From Luteolibacter sp. Y139 (GTDB lineage Bacteria > Verrucomicrobiota > Verrucomicrobiia > Verrucomicrobiales > Akkermansiaceae): a stretch of 64,000 bases of DNA. Shown here in pieces: positions 8,630-15,864 of this stretch; position 1 is the first letter of the stretch; every line of letters begins with the position of its first letter. The notes beneath the pieces were generated by a model. The model saw only the letters and a list, made by a program, of their open reading frames with translations. It had not been told where the DNA came from and made no database searches. The translations under genes and the position numbers were made by a program. The DNA lies in assembly GCF_038066715.1 (NCBI RefSeq), contig NZ_JBBUKT010000001.1, positions 124,001 to 188,000 of the forward strand, given 5' to 3'.

Positions 8630-9649
8630 TTACGAATGCTTGCCCACGGCTGTTTCATCCACCACCAGCACCTTCAGGGCGCCGGGTGCCTTGGCTTTGT
8701 CGAAAGCCGACACGCCTTCCTCCAGCGCGACACTGGCGGAAATCAGCGGCTTCACGCGAATGTCTCCGGAAGCGATGGCCTCCAGCGCCTCCGGATACTC
8801 ACCAGCAATGGCGCAGGTGCCGACCACATCCAGCTCGCGGGTGACCACGATCTGCAAGGGCAGCGGCACCGTCGGCGAAAGATTCCCGACAAGAACCACG
8901 CGCCCACCCTTCCGCACCGAGCGAATGGCGAGATCGACCGTCGGCGCGGCACCCACGACCTCCATCGCCACGTCCACTTCAGGAATGCTGCCACTACCAC
9001 TGATAATGGCATCATCGGCGCCCAGCTCCTTCGCCAGCTTGAGTCGCCCTTCATCCAGATCCACGGCGATGATCCTCTTCGCACCCGCCCTTTTCAAAGC
9101 CTGGATCACGAGCAAGCCGATCAAGCCCGCACCTACGACGAGTGCCGTACGTCCGGCGATCTCCCCTGCCCGGTTCACCGCATGCAAGGCTACCCCCACC
9201 GGCTCGGCGAACGCCGCCTCTTCAAACGACAGCCCGTCCGGCAAGCGATGAAGGATGCGCTGCGGAATGGTCACCAGCTCCGCGAACGCGCCATCACGGC
9301 GGAACTCCGCACAAGCGACGCCGACGACCTGCCGCGCATCGCACAAATTCACGCGGCCCTCACGGCAATAGCCGCACTCGCCGCACCACACGGTGGAGTC
9401 AAAGGTGACGCGATCCCCGGCCTTCCATGCCGTGACGCCTTCACCCACCGCATCCACCGTGCCACTGGCCTCGTGCCCCATCACCAGCGGCGGGATTCTC
9501 CGGCCGCTGCTGCCATCCATGCCGTGCAGGTCACTGCCGCAGATGCCGCAGGCCTTCACGCGCAGACGAACCTCCCCCGCTCCCGGAACGGGCGCGGGCA
9601 GATCCACCACGGCGAGCGTGGACGGGGCTACGAGTTGCAGTGCTCTCAT
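8630..9649 (-). CDS. Zinc-dependent medium-chain alcohol/polyol dehydrogenase
   Basis: 339 residues from the ATG at 9649 (MRALQLVAPSTLAVVDLPAP); the reading frame continues upstream but without similarity. Catalytic zinc ligands: C37 in CGICGSDLHG and H59-E60 in GHE. Structural zinc cysteines: C89, C92, C95 and C103. The Rossmann motif is VVGAGLIGLL, followed by an acidic NAD-binding residue in VDLDEGR. The family includes threonine, sorbitol, galactitol-1-phosphate and L-idonate 5-dehydrogenases; the exact substrate cannot be read. It overlaps the upstream Dabb gene by four bases (ATGA) and is followed two bases later by zinc-ribbon copy 1. Together with the gluconate-5-dehydrogenase-like SDR it could form an idonate- or polyol-type pathway. 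Confidence 0.88.
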   Translation of the reverse strand: MRALQLVAPSTLAVVDLPAPVPGAGEVRLRVKACGICGSDLHGMDGSSGRRIPPLVMGHEASGTVDAVGEGVTAWKAGDRVTFDSTVWCGECGYCREGRVNLCDARQVVGVACAEFRRDGAFAELVTIPQRILHRLPDGLSFEEAAFAEPVGVALHAVNRAGEIAGRTALVVGAGLIGLLVIQALKRAGAKRIIAVDLDEGRLKLAKELGADDAIISGSGSIPEVDVAMEVVGAAPTVDLAIRSVRKGGRVVLVGNLSPTVPLPLQIVVTRELDVVGTCAIAGEYPEALEAIASGDIRVKPLISASVALEEGVSAFDKAKAPGALKVLVVDETAVGKHS

Positions 9650-9957
9650 TGGCCGGCCTTTTCGAGATCGCGCACTTCCACGCGGGCCCAGAAGCTCTTG
9701 AAGCTGTCGATGAAGACGTGGTGATCCGGATCCACCTGATAGGCATCCTGCGCTTCGATGGATTCGAAGGTCATCGTCAACGCGTAGTCCCAGGACTGGT
9801 CGACCACCGGGCGCTCCATCACCTTCGCCGGCACGGCCCAGAATCCGCCGAGGAGACCCGGGAGCTTGAAGAGGCTCGAAAGCCCGCCTTCGAAGGCCTT
9901 GCGATCCGCCTCGTTCTTGTTCTCGTCCTTCAGCCAGAAATACACGTGGTGTTCCAT
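9646..9957 (-). CDS. Dabb-family stress-responsive alpha/beta-barrel protein
   Basis: 103 residues from the ATG at 9957 (MEHHVYFWLKDE). The pattern HHVYFWLK, a loop with GGFWAVP, YALTMTFESIEAQDAYQVDPDHHVF and a final KSFWARVEVRDLEK matches the Dabb (PF07876) dimeric alpha/beta barrel. Members are small cytoplasmic proteins of varied or unknown function, often next to sugar or polyol catabolic genes. It is the first gene of the five-gene operon and its stop overlaps the start of the MDR dehydrogenase. The 90 bases upstream are the only likely promoter space for the operon. Confidence 0.85.
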   Translation of the reverse strand: MEHHVYFWLKDENKNEADRKAFEGGLSSLFKLPGLLGGFWAVPAKVMERPVVDQSWDYALTMTFESIEAQDAYQVDPDHHVFIDSFKSFWARVEVRDLEKAGQ

Positions 9958-10046
9958 ACGCCGCCCCTGTAGCGGCACGAGGCCGCGGCGGCAAGGACAG
10001 CGGCTGTCTGCTAGGGAAGAGTTAGATTCCCCCCGGGTTACCCACT

Positions 10047-10152
10047 GGGAGCGCGGAATTCATTCCGCCCGAATGGTCCCCAAGAGCCTTTGCCACGAGC
10101 AAGCCCCCGGGAGCGCCGGTCTCCAGGCCGGCCGAATGGTCCCCAGCAGCCC
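10047..10152. repeat. Two imperfect direct copies of a palindromic intergenic element
   Basis: Copy A (about 10047-10088) has GGGAGCGC, the palindrome GCGGAAT-TC-ATTCCGC (10053-10068), then CGAATGGTCCCCA. Copy B (about 10109-10152) has GGGAGCGC, the stem GCCGG with a CCGGC partner (10115-10132), then CGAATGGTCCCCA. The shared flanks with different palindromic cores point to a mobile or dispersed intergenic repeat, in the space between the Dabb and ACT-domain genes, which are both on the minus strand. Confidence 0.6.
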
Positions 10153-10169
10153 GCTCGACCCGGTGGAGA

Positions 10170-10679
10170 TCAAACCTCCACCGAAACCGAGAGATCCGGC
10201 CCCAGATTCTCGATCGCCTCGATCAGCGCCCCCGGAGCACTGCCCGCCGAGAGGGAAACCACCCCCTTCGCGTGGAAAATCGGGTGCCCGGACATCGGCG
10301 CGCTCTCCAGCGTGGTGGACAGGTCCTCCACATTCCCCCCCGCCCCGGCAATCGCCGCGGACAGCGACCGAATAATCCCCGGCCGGTCATTCCCCACCAC
10401 GTCTAGCGCCAGCGTCTCCCGCTTCTCTGTGGGTGCCGCCACCTCGCGCTTCGCCTGCACCGAGATGCCCTGTCCTTCCAGACCAGCCAGAGCCGCCAAC
10501 AGCGCCTCGGTCTCCGCCTCCGCACACTCCACCCGCAGGATCCCCGCGAACTGCCCCGCCAAGCGCGCCATCCGGCTCTCCTGCCAGCTTCCGCCATGCG
10601 CGGCGATGGTCTCGGAAAGGGCTCGGACAAGGCCGGGACGATCGGCCGCGAGGACGGTCATGACGATGGAAGCGGGCAT
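10170..10679 (-). CDS. ACT-domain protein, glycine cleavage repressor GcvR-like
   Basis: 169 residues from the ATG at 10679 (MPASIVMTVLAADRPGLVRA). There are two ACT domains in tandem: the first begins VLAADRPGLVRALSETI, the second LDVVGNDRPGIIRSLSAAI, each with the conserved DRPG turn that binds amino acids in this family. The layout matches GcvR-type two-ACT proteins, which in enterobacteria modulate GcvA. No gcv genes or GcvA are present here, so the regulatory target is unknown. An in-frame ATG at 10718 would add 13 residues; the later start fits the ACT fold better. The upstream sequence is AT-rich (10720-10755) and is shared with the divergent gene at 10813. Confidence 0.8.
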   Translation of the reverse strand: MPASIVMTVLAADRPGLVRALSETIAAHGGSWQESRMARLAGQFAGILRVECAEAETEALLAALAGLEGQGISVQAKREVAAPTEKRETLALDVVGNDRPGIIRSLSAAIAGAGGNVEDLSTTLESAPMSGHPIFHAKGVVSLSAGSAPGALIEAIENLGPDLSVSVEV

Positions 10680-10759
10680 GGACTGATAGAGCACGGGCCC
10701 CGGACCTCCGTCAGGCAATTTTTTGAAATTTTGGCAAATTATTTAAGAAAAAATGATCG

Positions 10760-10789
10760 TTGACCCATTTGCAGCCAACGCGTTACACA
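10760..10789 (+). promoter_or_regulatory. Candidate promoter of the membrane protein at 10813
   Basis: TTGACC at 10760-10765, followed after 17-18 bases by a weak -10 (TTACAC or TACACA, 10783-10789), downstream of an AT-rich tract. The -35 is convincing, the -10 is poor. If real, it favours the ATG at 10813 over the one at 10753. Confidence 0.35.
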
Positions 10790-10812
10790 CTCTCCCAATT
10801 GTTTGTCCCGAC

Positions 10813-11433
10813 ATGAATCTCCCCGACAACCTGTCCCCCCTGCCCGTGATTCCACGCGGCGAAGACCCGGCGGGCTCGGCCCGTGCAGACATTGAGGACT
10901 TTGTGACCGCCATCGACGTGCGGAAGGTCCTGCTTGGCACCGCTGGCGAACTGCCGGTGGAGGGTTTGTCAGCCGATGATTTCGACTCCTTCGCTGGCCG
11001 GGCGGATGTGCCCCATCCGCAGCCCGCGCGCTCTCCCTTCGCCTCCGGCCGCCAGACCGGCCTGCATGTGCCCGACTTGGAAATCGAGTCGCCGCCCGTG
11101 CATCCGGCGTTCGAGGTGCTCCCGCCCTCTTCCCGCCGCGCGGCACCTCCGAAAGTGAGTGCAGCCCTCGATTGCGAATCCGCCTTCGGCAGCCCTCGCG
11201 GCGGCCGCAATGGCGAACGCTGGTGGGTCATCGGCATGGGCCTGGCCGCCGCAGCCATCCTGATGTCCGGCACCTTGGTCGATTTCATCTCGCGGGAAGC
11301 CGTCCGCCGCAGCCGCGCCACCGCGCCGCTCGACGTGATCCACGTCATCCCCGGAAAGGCCGTCCCCCAACCCGGCGAAGAAAAGGCCAACGCCGCCTTC
11401 GCCGCCGCCGTGGAACCCGACGAGGGCGAATGA
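10813..11433 (+). CDS. Hypothetical single-pass membrane protein
   Basis: 206 residues from the ATG at 10813 (MNLPDNLSPLPVIPRGED). I do not recognise it. The first 135 or so residues are acidic, Pro- and Ser-rich and probably cytoplasmic and disordered. A single hydrophobic helix follows near residues 137-158 (WWVIGMGLAAAAILMSGTLV), then a short basic and then acidic tail ending EPDEGE. No signal peptide or catalytic motif is seen. An earlier in-frame ATG at 10753 would place the start upstream of the candidate -35. It is transcribed divergently from the ACT-domain gene and lies 80 bases before tRNA-Ser. An anti-sigma-like or scaffold role is possible but unsupported. Confidence 0.6.
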   Translation: MNLPDNLSPLPVIPRGEDPAGSARADIEDFVTAIDVRKVLLGTAGELPVEGLSADDFDSFAGRADVPHPQPARSPFASGRQTGLHVPDLEIESPPVHPAFEVLPPSSRRAAPPKVSAALDCESAFGSPRGGRNGERWWVIGMGLAAAAILMSGTLVDFISREAVRRSRATAPLDVIHVIPGKAVPQPGEEKANAAFAAAVEPDEGE

Positions 11434-11513
11434 GCGCCCGGCGGTGAATTCGCGAAAGCCGGAGCTTTACAACCCGGGGCTCGTTGCTAATTTCCCGCCC
11501 CCAGCCGCAAAAA

Positions 11514-11606
11514 GGAGAGATGGCTGAGCTCGGTTTAAGGCACTCGACTCGAAATCGAACGTAGGCTTAAAACCTACCGAGGGTTCGAATCCCTCTCTCT
11601 CCGCCA
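11514..11606 (+). tRNA. tRNA-Ser (anticodon CGA)
   Basis: A 93-base class II tRNA with an encoded CCA. The acceptor strands GGAGAGA (11514-11520) and TCTCTCC (11596-11602) pair, with discriminator G and CCA at 11604-11606. The anticodon loop is CTCGAAA between TCGA stems, giving anticodon CGA, which reads UCG. The long variable arm (GTAGGCTTAAAACCTAC) is typical of serine tRNA. The T arm is GAGGG-TTCGAAT-CCCTC. A strong intrinsic terminator follows nine bases later. Confidence 0.95.
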
Positions 11607-11614
11607 CCTTCATT

Positions 11615-11646
11615 AAAACGGCCCGCAAGCAATTGCGGGCCGTTTT
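11615..11646 (+). terminator. Intrinsic terminator of tRNA-Ser
   Basis: A perfect 14-base stem AAAACGGCCCGCAA / TTGCGGGCCGTTTT with a GCAA loop, running straight into TTTTGTTT. It works in principle in both directions because of the A-run on the left. Confidence 0.9.
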
Positions 11647-11809
11647 GTTTCGGAAAGTCTGCATCGCCTAGGGAGAGAGAGGGATGAGAACCCTCCTGCA
11701 AAGGCCGAGGGTTTGAAGGCGGCGGGAGCTTCGCGACCATCCTTCGATCGGCGCAGCCGCAAACTGGCGTGGACCGGAGGTCAATCCCTCTCTCTCCGCC
11801 ACCTTCATT

Positions 11810-11841
11810 AAAACGGCCCGCAAGCAATTGCGGGCCGTTTT
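11810..11841. terminator. Second, identical copy of the tRNA-Ser terminator
   Basis: The same 32-base hairpin as 11615-11646, carried on the 195-base repeat. No intact gene feeds into it, so it is probably a by-product of the duplication or a transcription barrier. Confidence 0.8.
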
Positions 11842-12061
11842 GTTTTGGCCAGTCCGCGTTGCCCTCGGAGAGAGGGATGAGAACTCTGCTGAAATAGCCG
11901 AGGCTCCCGGAATAGCATAGGCCTCGCCGGGGAAACAATTTCGTGATGATTTTCCGAAACCCCGCAACAAGGCCTCATGGATTCTTAAATAGGTAGATGA
12001 ACGGTGAATGCTGCCCCACCGGCAGGCCGCTTCCGGACTCTAACACTCCGAAATCGAACCA

Positions 12062-13531
12062 ATGAAACCACGATCCATCCTACCCCTGCTCCTCGCCGCC
12101 GGAATGCTCACGCCACCCGTGCAAGCGCAGGACGCACCGGCAAAGATCCGCGAGATCGAGCAGAAGGTGCTGCTGGCAAAATATCAAAAGGCCATCCAGG
12201 CACTCATCGGATCGGCGCGGGAAATCCAAAGCGGCGCCACCGGCATCGCCCCGGAGATCCTCGACAAGCGCGTGCAGTGGCTCACTGCCGTGGGCGATCA
12301 GATCGGCGGCGAAGGCAAGATCGCCGCCGCCCAAGGACAGGACATGTCGGAAAGCGCCGACGCGCTCAATGACCTCGCGTGGAAGATGATCACATCGCCC
12401 GACGTCGCCCGCAATCCGGCGATCGCGCTGAAATTGGCAGACATCGCCATCGAACTCGGTGGCGAGAATGCCGATCTCAAACCCAAGGTGCTCGATACTA
12501 GGGCGCGCGCGCTCTTCCTGTTGGGCAAGCGGGACGAAGCGATTGCCGGGCAGCAAAAAGCAGTCGCGGCGGCCACCATCGAAGAAGAAAAAGCCGGCCT
12601 CCAAGTGACGCTCGCCAGCTACCAGCGGGGCGAGCTACCCGACGTGCCAGCACCTGCCGGAGAGCCTGGGCTTTCCATCGTCGGAGACCTCGCGTTGGCA
12701 AGCAAAGACCTGCGAACCAGCATCGACGAGGTCGTCGCCCTGCAGCGGCAGATCGAAAATGCCGAAAAGGAAAACTCCGGACTCGCCGGCGATGAAATCG
12801 ATCGGCTGAAGGAAAAGCTGACGAAGCAGAAGGAGGAGCTGGAGAAGTTAACCCAGGTGGCGGACCCGTCGCTTCGGCCGGGTGCCTCGGATGGAGCCAC
12901 CTACCTCATGGCGAAACTCCGGACCATCGTAATTCCCAAGATCGACTTCGAGGACGCGTCCTTGGAAGAAGCCGTCGACTTTCTCAGGAAGCGTTCCGTC
13001 GAGCTTGATGCCACCGAGCTCGATCCTGCCCGCAAAGGACTGAATATCGTGGTCCGCTACACCCCGGTGAAGTCTGCGCCAGCCACCGGCAAGGAAGAGC
13101 CCAAACCGGAAGCCCCTCACATCAAGAGCCTCCACCTGCGCAATGTTCCGCTGGCCGAAGCTCTTAGATACGTCTGCGAGGCTACCCGGTTCCGCTACAA
13201 GGTGGATGACTACGCCGTCACGCTGGTCAATCCCAACGATCAGGAAGACCTCTTCAATCGCACCTTCCACGTGCCGCCGGATTTCGGAAGCTCACTCGTC
13301 TCGATCCAAGACCTGCTGAAAATGTGCGGCGTCAACTTTCCCGAAGGAGCTTCAGCGACCCTGATCAATTCCAAGGTGCTGGTGGTCCGCAACACTCCAT
13401 CCGAGATCGACAAGATCGAAACCTTGATCGTAGCAGTCGAAAGCTCGCGGACCAACAGGGCGGCATCCGCCATGCCCGTCCCTCCCCCGACTCCCGTCGC
13501 CCCGGTTCCGGTGAACCCACCCGGAAGGTGA
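12062..13531 (+). CDS. Exported protein with coiled coil and secretin/TonB N-terminal (STN)-like domains
   Basis: 489 residues. A signal peptide is clear (MKPRSILPLLLAAGMLTPPV, cleavage after AQA). Residues 25-210 are helical with TPR-like repeats (ALNDLAWKMI, RARALFLLGKRDEAI). A charged coiled coil runs about 225-265 (EIDRLKEKLTKQKEELEKL). The C-terminal half contains IDFEDASLEEAVDFLRKRS and LHLRNVPLAEALRYVC, the beta-alpha-beta pattern of STN-type domains, here without any secretin channel or TonB barrel. It ends in a Pro-rich tail. Such exported STN proteins are common in Verrucomicrobiota and of unknown role. It ends at a strong terminator 150 bases before the sigma-factor gene, so it is a separate unit beside the sigma/kinase pair. 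Confidence 0.75.
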   Translation: MKPRSILPLLLAAGMLTPPVQAQDAPAKIREIEQKVLLAKYQKAIQALIGSAREIQSGATGIAPEILDKRVQWLTAVGDQIGGEGKIAAAQGQDMSESADALNDLAWKMITSPDVARNPAIALKLADIAIELGGENADLKPKVLDTRARALFLLGKRDEAIAGQQKAVAAATIEEEKAGLQVTLASYQRGELPDVPAPAGEPGLSIVGDLALASKDLRTSIDEVVALQRQIENAEKENSGLAGDEIDRLKEKLTKQKEELEKLTQVADPSLRPGASDGATYLMAKLRTIVIPKIDFEDASLEEAVDFLRKRSVELDATELDPARKGLNIVVRYTPVKSAPATGKEEPKPEAPHIKSLHLRNVPLAEALRYVCEATRFRYKVDDYAVTLVNPNDQEDLFNRTFHVPPDFGSSLVSIQDLLKMCGVNFPEGASATLINSKVLVVRNTPSEIDKIETLIVAVESSRTNRAASAMPVPPPTPVAPVPVNPPGR

Positions 13532-13572
13532 CAAAAACCTCCGGCGCGGATCCGGTTCCGCATCTCCCATCA

Positions 13573-13600
13573 GCACTGGCCGGAGCCCTCCGGCCAGTGC
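13573..13600 (+). terminator. Intrinsic terminator after the STN-like gene
   Basis: GCACTGGCCGGAG, loop CC, CTCCGGCCAGTGC: a perfect 13-pair stem followed by TTTGCGGTTTG. It separates the STN-like gene from the sigma-factor gene. Confidence 0.8.
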
Positions 13601-13680
13601 TTTGCGGTTTGTATTCCGGTCCATCTTGCCTTATTTCGCTCACCGTGCGCCGTTCCATTTCGATCCCCTGAATTGCTCCC

Positions 13681-14424
13681 ATGCCGAATGCCTTCCGCAC
13701 CCACCTGGGAGACTTCCATACGACCCGATGGTCCATCGTCATCGGTGCGCAGGGGCATTCGCCGGCGGACGTGAATGCCTCGGTGGAGTCGCTCTACCGA
13801 CAATACCTTTCGCCCCTCTATGCCTATGTGCGTCGCCGCGGATATTCGCCCCACGATGCGCAGGACCTGACTCACGAATTTTTCTCCCGGCTGTTAGAAA
13901 AAGGTTGGCTTTCCTCCGCCCAGCCAGATCGCGGGCGACTGAGAACCTTTCTGCTGGTGGCTATGAAGCGCTTCCTCGCAAACGAATGGGACCGGGCTAA
14001 AGCAGAAAAGCGCGGCGGCTTATCACAACTCGTGAGTCTCCAATCCGAAGAAGGCGAGCGCTTGTTCTCTGCCAGCACCGCCGCGAACGCGTCCGTGCCG
14101 GACGAACTACAATTCGACCGGAACTGGGCGATGGTGCTGATGCAGACCACCCTCGATCACCTCCGGCGGGAATATGAGCGCAGCACGCGGCCCGGCGACT
14201 TCACGGTGCTGAAATCCTGCCTCACAGCCGGGCGCGGAGACATCGACTATATCGCCATCGCGCGCGAGCTTCAGCTCTTGCCCGCATCGGCGCGAAGCCT
14301 CGTTCACCGCTTCCGCAAGCGCTTCCGGGAGATCTTCCGCGCGGAGGTCGCGGGCACAGTCTCCTCTCCCGAAGAAGTGGAAGATGAGATGCGGGCGCTC
14401 ATTTCAACCCTCGGGCAACGATGA
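13681..14424 (+). CDS. ECF-type RNA polymerase sigma factor (kinase-linked group)
   Basis: 247 residues. The N-terminal HTTRWSIVIGAQ followed by SLYRQYLSPLYAYVRRRGYS and DAQDLTHEFFSRLLEKGWL is the region-2 signature of the sigma factors expanded in Planctomycetes and Verrucomicrobia. The basic stretch RTFLLVAMKRFLANEWDRA follows. Region 4 is around LREEYERS and IAIARELQLLPASARSLVH, with an HTH-like helix pair. It is longer than ordinary ECF factors. Its stop overlaps the kinase ATG by four bases (ATGA), so the two are translated together. In related organisms such factors are thought to be controlled by adjacent Ser/Thr kinases rather than by classical anti-sigma factors; that is inference here. 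Confidence 0.85.
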   Translation: MPNAFRTHLGDFHTTRWSIVIGAQGHSPADVNASVESLYRQYLSPLYAYVRRRGYSPHDAQDLTHEFFSRLLEKGWLSSAQPDRGRLRTFLLVAMKRFLANEWDRAKAEKRGGLSQLVSLQSEEGERLFSASTAANASVPDELQFDRNWAMVLMQTTLDHLRREYERSTRPGDFTVLKSCLTAGRGDIDYIAIARELQLLPASARSLVHRFRKRFREIFRAEVAGTVSSPEEVEDEMRALISTLGQR

Positions 14425-15764
14425 GCGATGTCGTCAAAACCGAGGACTCAATAGCCGCTACCGCATGCCCCCGTTGCGGTGCTCCTCTGGCGGGAGCCAG
14501 TGTGGATGGCTTGTGCGCCCGCTGCCTGGGCGCGCTGAATTTTGACACGCTCACGCGCATCGGCGGAGCAGCCGATGAAGAACTCCACGCCATCCCCACC
14601 GTGGAAGAGCTCGCGGAATTCTTCCCGCAATTGGACGTGCTATCCCTGATCGGCCGCGGCGGAATGGGCGTGGTTTACAAGGCCAGGCAGAAATCCCTGC
14701 ACCGGCATGTCGCATTGAAGCTGCTGGCCCCGGAGCGCGCTGGCGATCCCCTGTTTGCCCGGCGCTTCGCCAGCGAGGCAAGATCCCTCGCAGCGCTCGA
14801 TCATCCCCACATCGTGAGCGTCCACGACTTCGGTGAGGCAGGCGGATACTTCTACCTCCTGATGGAATTCGTGGACGGAGTGAACTTGAGGCAGTTGATC
14901 CAAAGCCGGCGGCTCACCCCTGACGAGGCACTGGAAATCATCACTCCCGTATGCGACGCGCTTCAGGCCGCGCACGATCGCGGGATCGTCCATCGCGACG
15001 TGAAACCGGAGAACCTGCTCATTGATCGCAATGGCAAGGTGAAGATCGCCGACTTCGGGATCGCGCGAATGATGGATGACCCGGCCGTGGACGGAATCCC
15101 TCAAGCCGCGCCGGATAACTCGGCAGCACACACCTTGGCCGCTGGCACACCCGACTACGCCGCCCCGGAGCAACGCGCATCATCACCGTTCGACCACCGC
15201 GTCGACATCTACTCCCTCGGCGTGGTGCTCTATGAAATGATCACCGGCCAGCGCCCCGGCAACGGGCAGATCACGCCACCCTCCAAACGCGCGACCGTGG
15301 ACATGCGCATCGACGAGGTCGTGATGAAAGCCCTGCAGGAAGAACCGGACCAGCGCTTCCGCACCGTCGCCGAATTCCGCGAACACTTCGAGGAGGCGAA
15401 GAAACCCATCGCGCGAAAGCCTTCAACCCGCGGGCCCCGTACCTGGTGGACACGGAAACGCGCGCTCGCAGCAGCCATGTCCCTTTGCCTGATCGGAGCC
15501 GCCGTCACCGCAGCAATGATGATGAAGAGCCCGCCTCACAAAGAGGCTGCCGAGCCATCGTTGGAAATCGCGTCCCTGGAGCAGGCCTATCAAGCCTTCG
15601 AAAAAAACTTCACCGCATTACAAGAGGCGCGAGAAATCCAAATGGTAGGCATGCCCGACGGCAGCGGTGCCCCTCCGGAACAGAACGAAGTCGTGAAGAA
15701 ACTGGAAGCCCGCGATCGGCAACTGCGAGCGACCATCTCGCGGATGTCCAACGGAGAGCGTTAG
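14421..15764 (+). CDS. Transmembrane Ser/Thr protein kinase with N-terminal zinc ribbon
   Basis: 447 residues. An N-terminal zinc ribbon has cysteines 16, 19, 32 and 35 (CPRC, CARC). The kinase domain runs about 72-325: glycine loop GRGGMGVVYKA from G78, ATP-anchoring K100 in VALKLL, catalytic HRDVKPEN (H191-D193), metal-binding DFG at D211, and YAAPEQ in place of APE. All catalytic residues are present, so it should be active. One TM helix near 348-370 (AAAMSLCLIGAAVTAAMM) leaves a short external C-terminus with a coiled-coil-like tail. It is translationally coupled to the ECF sigma gene, the likely phosphorylation target. The terminator at 15791 follows. Confidence 0.92.
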   Translation: MSDVVKTEDSIAATACPRCGAPLAGASVDGLCARCLGALNFDTLTRIGGAADEELHAIPTVEELAEFFPQLDVLSLIGRGGMGVVYKARQKSLHRHVALKLLAPERAGDPLFARRFASEARSLAALDHPHIVSVHDFGEAGGYFYLLMEFVDGVNLRQLIQSRRLTPDEALEIITPVCDALQAAHDRGIVHRDVKPENLLIDRNGKVKIADFGIARMMDDPAVDGIPQAAPDNSAAHTLAAGTPDYAAPEQRASSPFDHRVDIYSLGVVLYEMITGQRPGNGQITPPSKRATVDMRIDEVVMKALQEEPDQRFRTVAEFREHFEEAKKPIARKPSTRGPRTWWTRKRALAAAMSLCLIGAAVTAAMMMKSPPHKEAAEPSLEIASLEQAYQAFEKNFTALQEAREIQMVGMPDGSGAPPEQNEVVKKLEARDRQLRATISRMSNGER

Positions 15765-15790
15765 TGCAGCTTCAAAGCATGCGTTACACA

Positions 15791-15820
15791 AAACGGCCCG
15801 CAGTCACCTGCGAGCCGTTT
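15791..15820. terminator. Bidirectional terminator between kinase and DUF4198-like gene
   Basis: AAACGGCCCGCAG, loop TCAC, CTGCGAGCCGTTT: 12 of 13 pairs, with A-run and T-run flanks, between convergent genes. The stem closely resembles the tRNA-Ser terminator. Confidence 0.75.
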
Positions 15821-15864
15821 GCTATGGCGGGAGGAAAAAGGGACACGCCCCGGAGAAGAGCCCA

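Larger units (their letters stand above)
11588..11913. repeat. Tandem repeat block derived from the tRNA-Ser 3' end and its terminator
   Basis: A 63-base sequence (11588-11650: last 19 bases of the tRNA, spacer and terminator) recurs exactly at 11783-11845, offset by 195 bases. Similarity continues more weakly to about 11711 and 11913. Inside each unit there is also an inverted relic of the tRNA T arm and acceptor: 11672-11695 matches the reverse complement of 11579-11602 at 22 of 24 bases, and 11867-11887 is a two-base-shorter version. There is no gene in 11607-12061; reading frames here are antisense to tRNA and spurious. Confidence 0.85.

Noticed and set aside
11467..11938. Minus-strand ORFs over the tRNA-Ser and its repeats (reading AEREGFEPSVGFKPTFDF and similar).
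   Set aside because: Antisense to the tRNA; this translation is a well-known annotation artefact.
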